NCBI GenBank assembly: GCA_964349095.1 | Contig: CAYGFD010000025.1 | Coordinates: 1-7,591, forward strand | Source: UBA10001 sp964349095 | GTDB taxonomy: Bacteria; Patescibacteriota; Patescibacteriia; Veblenbacterales; UBA10138 | Length of the DNA: 7,591 bases | Reading direction: 5' to 3' | Shown: piece by piece, positions 5,024 through 7,591 of the stretch | Position numbering within the stretch: position 1 is the stretch's first letter | How the letters are laid out: every line of letters starts with the position of its first letter | Program-made: the position numbers and the translations under genes | The notes under the pieces: model-generated | Seen by the model: only the letters and a program-made list of their open reading frames with translations | What the model was told of the DNA's origin: nothing | The model's database searches: none

Positions 5024-7591
5024 ATGCCAGAAAAATCAAATTATTCAGTTCGGGACGGCCTCTCGGCTGATAATATACGAAAGTTAGAGGATATCAAGCG
5101 GCTTTTGCCACCTGAAAATACAGAGTCTGTGAATGGTGTAATTAGCGCCGCTGAACCGTCAATTGTTTTGGATGAAACAGCCAAGGATTTACCCGTAACT
5201 GAATTTTCAGAAAGTAAGCCGCCGGAACCAAGTGGCATACGTTTAGACGAGGTTGCTCTACTCCGAGAGCGGGCGAGGGAAATAGATAAGGCAAAACTAA
5301 AAAGGCATGAAAAAGAACAAACACCTTTTGTTGATGTTAAACAACAGGTAGCTTCATTGAGTGAGCAAGAAAAAGAAGCGATTCGCAAATCAGACGATTA
5401 TAAATTACTAGCCGAAACTAATGAGGGCATAGTTAAAGAAAGAGTTACCCCCGATCCAGCAGTTGATGCATTAATGGAAAGTATATTTAAAGAAAAGCCT
5501 GTCGACCCTTTGGCATCGGCTTTGTTTTTGCTTGACCAGGAGAAAAATTTAGAAAATTTAAGTAGCGTTTCTGTAAATAAGAATGAACTAACTCACAATA
5601 TAACAAAGGAACTAGCAGGAGAGAGTCAGTATTATGAAAATTTGCGCGAACCGTCAGGCGCAACACCACAAAAGAAAGAGGTCGCTCGAGTGGAAAGCCC
5701 AAAAGAAAGGATTGATAAAAAACCAGAGACTAAAGAGCTTGAGCCTAACTTTAACGGCAAAGTGTTTGAAGAGTTGTGCCAGTGGTCTATAAAAGGTATG
5801 TCTGATCGCGATATCAGGGCTCGTCTTTTGGTTGCGCCCAAAGATTTTCAAGGCCCAGAATGGATTAGGAAATTAATGAATGAGCCTGGGTTTACGGATA
5901 CTGTAAATTTATTTTTAAAACAAAGGCGTGATCATAATTTTAAACCGGCAGCTATTATAGGAGCAGAAATAATTATTGAGAATATTAAGAGCGGTGAGGT
6001 TGAACAACAGTTAAGCGCTTTAAACACTGCCACCGAACAAGCTTCGGAAGTTAAGTTACGCGAGTTAGCGCGAGAGGTGTGGGACAACTTTGTATATACA
6101 GGAAAAAAATTACACAACCCCAAGACTCGTCAAGACGAATTTATTCCCGATCTTGATTCAAAGGTCGCGATTTGGCTTTTTGAACAAGCTGGGGTGAAGG
6201 GTATTGCTAAAAAGAATGTGGTAGAACCGGGTAAGCTGAAGATTGGTACTACCATGCTAGACGTAGGAGTTGAGTCAGATGGTGTGCGTTTGCATGAGGG
6301 CATTAAACTCACAAAAAAAGACCCAGAAGGTTTAGACTTAAAATCTCGCCCAACAACTGTCTTTGATAACCACCTGACCGAACCAGACTTAATCGACACT
6401 TCAGCCGCTCGGTCAGTGATGAGCGTATTACGTGATTTAAATTTATTGCGGATGGATTCAGAGCAATGGGAGAAAGCAAGATTGCTTGTAGAGATGACTG
6501 TGCTTGATGACAACTCTAGTATGATCAATAACCGTGAGCAGTTTGAAAGCAGCGCCCATACCTTGCGTGGTTTGCATCGGTATTTTAAGTCGGGTAACGA
6601 ACTGTATCAGGCGGTTAGCGAATTGTGGCATAGCGGTATGTCTATAGACCAATTATTAGATGCACCGGTTTCCGAAGGTTTTGATGATAAATATAACCTC
6701 GGTAAGTTTACCGACAAATGGGTTCCTAAAGAAAAAAATCCCAAGGTTAAGGAAAAAAAGTCGGTATGGGTTGGGGCAATGGCTGATCAGCAATTTGCCA
6801 TTGATCAAGCTAAGAGATTGTTCGATAAATCTGAAGATGCCCTGCGATCTGAAGGACGCATGCTCGATTCTAAAAAGTTGGGCAAGTGTTTAATTTTTAT
6901 AAATGAGGAAACGCCACGCGCTGGGCATGACGCCGTTAAAGCGTATTTTGGTCAAGATAGTAGTTATTTAGTTTATACCTCCGGAAAAAATAGTTTTCTT
7001 GTAAATTCACACAATAAGGAAACACAACTCAAATATATTTTTGGTCATTTACCGCAGGGTATTTTTGTTAGAGGTAATGTATTTATAAAACCAAAAAGTG
7101 AGAGAGACCTATTAAAGGTCAGTCCACGGGATTTGCTATTACCTTTAGTTGATAACGAAAAAGAGGCAGACGATTTTTTGGCGCGGGTACATGATAGAAA
7201 GAGTGGAAAGCCGGAAAAAAAGATAGATAATAAACCTAGGGTGCTTAGTGGCGATAATCCAGAGTCTTCAACCCCATCAATGGTAACGACCAAGGTCGAG
7301 CCAGTGGACGAGACTAAGCTGGAGCAGCCGACTGCGCAAGAAAATAAAAAAGAAAAATGGGTTGATGTTATGTCTGGCATAGAATTCACTCGATCACTAA
7401 ACGATGAGGAAATCAAATCAAAAACATCGATCGATGATCGGACTTTTAATTTGCTTTTATCAAAAGCGAAAGCACATCCCATGTATGAAAGGGCGGCTGA
7501 TAAAATTGGCTTTGAAGAAACATTCATCAACTCTGGTTTTAAGCACGAGGCGATTGTTAATTATTTAAAAAAGGAATATTTAGAACATAAT
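5024..7591 (+). CDS. Large multidomain protein with degenerate DHH-like module, 3' end outside window
   Basis: An uninterrupted frame of 856 codons starts at ATG 5024, 22 bases after an in-frame TAA at 5000-5002, and is still open at the last base. There is no signal peptide or membrane segment, so it is probably cytoplasmic. Residues 1-240 are acidic, Glu/Lys-rich and low in complexity, likely disordered or coiled. Residues 241-300 hold a helical, HTH-like segment (SDRDIRARL). Residues about 400-710 resemble a DHH phosphoesterase: LDVGVESDG (412-420), TVFDNH (445-450) where DHH would be expected, DTSAARSVMSVLRDL (458-472), TVLDDN (492-497), then GHDAVKAYFG (634-643). The similarity is recalled, not searched, and Asn449 replaces the first His, so catalysis may be lost. 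Residues 720-780 are a charged linker. Residues 781-856 carry a second HTH-like segment (NDEEIKSKTSIDDRTF). Function is unknown. Long minus-strand frames under it are shadows. Confidence 0.85.
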   Translation, partial: MPEKSNYSVRDGLSADNIRKLEDIKRLLPPENTESVNGVISAAEPSIVLDETAKDLPVTEFSESKPPEPSGIRLDEVALLRERAREIDKAKLKRHEKEQTPFVDVKQQVASLSEQEKEAIRKSDDYKLLAETNEGIVKERVTPDPAVDALMESIFKEKPVDPLASALFLLDQEKNLENLSSVSVNKNELTHNITKELAGESQYYENLREPSGATPQKKEVARVESPKERIDKKPETKELEPNFNGKVFEELCQWSIKGMSDRDIRARLLVAPKDFQGPEWIRKLMNEPGFTDTVNLFLKQRRDHNFKPAAIIGAEIIIENIKSGEVEQQLSALNTATEQASEVKLRELAREVWDNFVYTGKKLHNPKTRQDEFIPDLDSKVAIWLFEQAGVKGIAKKNVVEPGKLKIGTTMLDVGVESDGVRLHEGIKLTKKDPEGLDLKSRPTTVFDNHLTEPDLIDTSAARSVMSVLRDLNLLRMDSEQWEKARLLVEMTVLDDNSSMINNREQFESSAHTLRGLHRYFKSGNELYQAVSELWHSGMSIDQLLDAPVSEGFDDKYNLGKFTDKWVPKEKNPKVKEKKSVWVGAMADQQFAIDQAKRLFDKSEDALRSEGRMLDSKKLGKCLIFINEETPRAGHDAVKAYFGQDSSYLVYTSGKNSFLVNSHNKETQLKYIFGHLPQGIFVRGNVFIKPKSERDLLKVSPRDLLLPLVDNEKEADDFLARVHDRKSGKPEKKIDNKPRVLSGDNPESSTPSMVTTKVEPVDETKLEQPTAQENKKEKWVDVMSGIEFTRSLNDEEIKSKTSIDDRTFNLLLSKAKAHPMYERAADKIGFEETFINSGFKHEAIVNYLKKEYLEHN

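Noticed and set aside
5041..5388. 115-codon minus-strand frame
   Set aside because: It is Ser/Leu-rich antisense to the acidic N-terminus of the large gene and shows no protein signature.
6130..6528. 132-codon minus-strand frame
   Set aside because: It is antisense to the DHH-like part of the large gene, with no recognisable domain.
7045..7530. 161-codon minus-strand frame, Ser-rich
   Set aside because: It lies wholly within the 856-codon + strand frame, and its composition is typical of an antisense shadow.
1..7591. Alternative genetic code with TGA as Gly or Trp
   Set aside because: Long frames have no internal TGA, Trp is TGG, and the one TGA at a gene end sits where a stop is expected.
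1..7591. CRISPR array, transposase, integrase, rRNA
   Set aside because: No regularly spaced repeats, recombinase motifs or rRNA segments were seen on either strand.

Overview
The window reads as a chromosomal segment of an uncultured bacterium, most likely of the Patescibacteria (Candidate Phyla Radiation). This is inferred from several things: AT-rich, tightly packed genes that mostly lack Shine-Dalgarno sequences, membrane-anchored DsbA-type oxidoreductases next to lgt, secreted proteins with Asp-rich calcium-type repeats, and very large proteins of no familiar family. Every supported gene lies on the + strand. The code looks standard (bacterial, table 11): TAA, TAG and one TGA are used as stops, and long frames contain no internal TGA.

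Region 1 (5-2217) is a tight cluster for the cell envelope. It holds two membrane-anchored DsbA-family thiol oxidoreductases followed by lgt, the enzyme that attaches the diacylglyceryl group to prolipoproteins. The first DsbA-like protein appears circularly permuted: the half that is normally C-terminal (FxxCL, cis-Pro loop) comes first, and the CPFC-bearing half comes second.

Region 2 (2218-2694) is non-coding. It carries tRNA-Asp(GTC) with encoded CCA, a first terminator, a GC-rich nested palindrome, an exact 21-base copy of the tRNA 3' end, and a second long terminator hairpin. The layout looks like a very small insertion at a tRNA 3' end.

Region 3 (2695-4701) encodes a lipoprotein with Asp-rich calcium-type repeats (a probable Lgt substrate), a membrane-anchored six-cysteine protein with propeller-like strands (a possible substrate of the Dsb pair), and a short helical protein.

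Region 4 (4702-7591) starts with a near-consensus promoter (TTGACT-17-TATAAT) and a leader without any G. Next come a 59-residue basic aromatic protein, a small hairpin, and an open frame of 856 codons that runs off the end of the window. This large protein has a disordered acidic start, a central part that resembles a degenerate DHH phosphoesterase module (FDNH in place of DHH), and two helix-turn-helix-like segments of similar pattern on either side of it.

Region 1 matures exported proteins (disulfides, lipid anchors), and Region 3 supplies plausible clients. The role of Region 4 is unknown.
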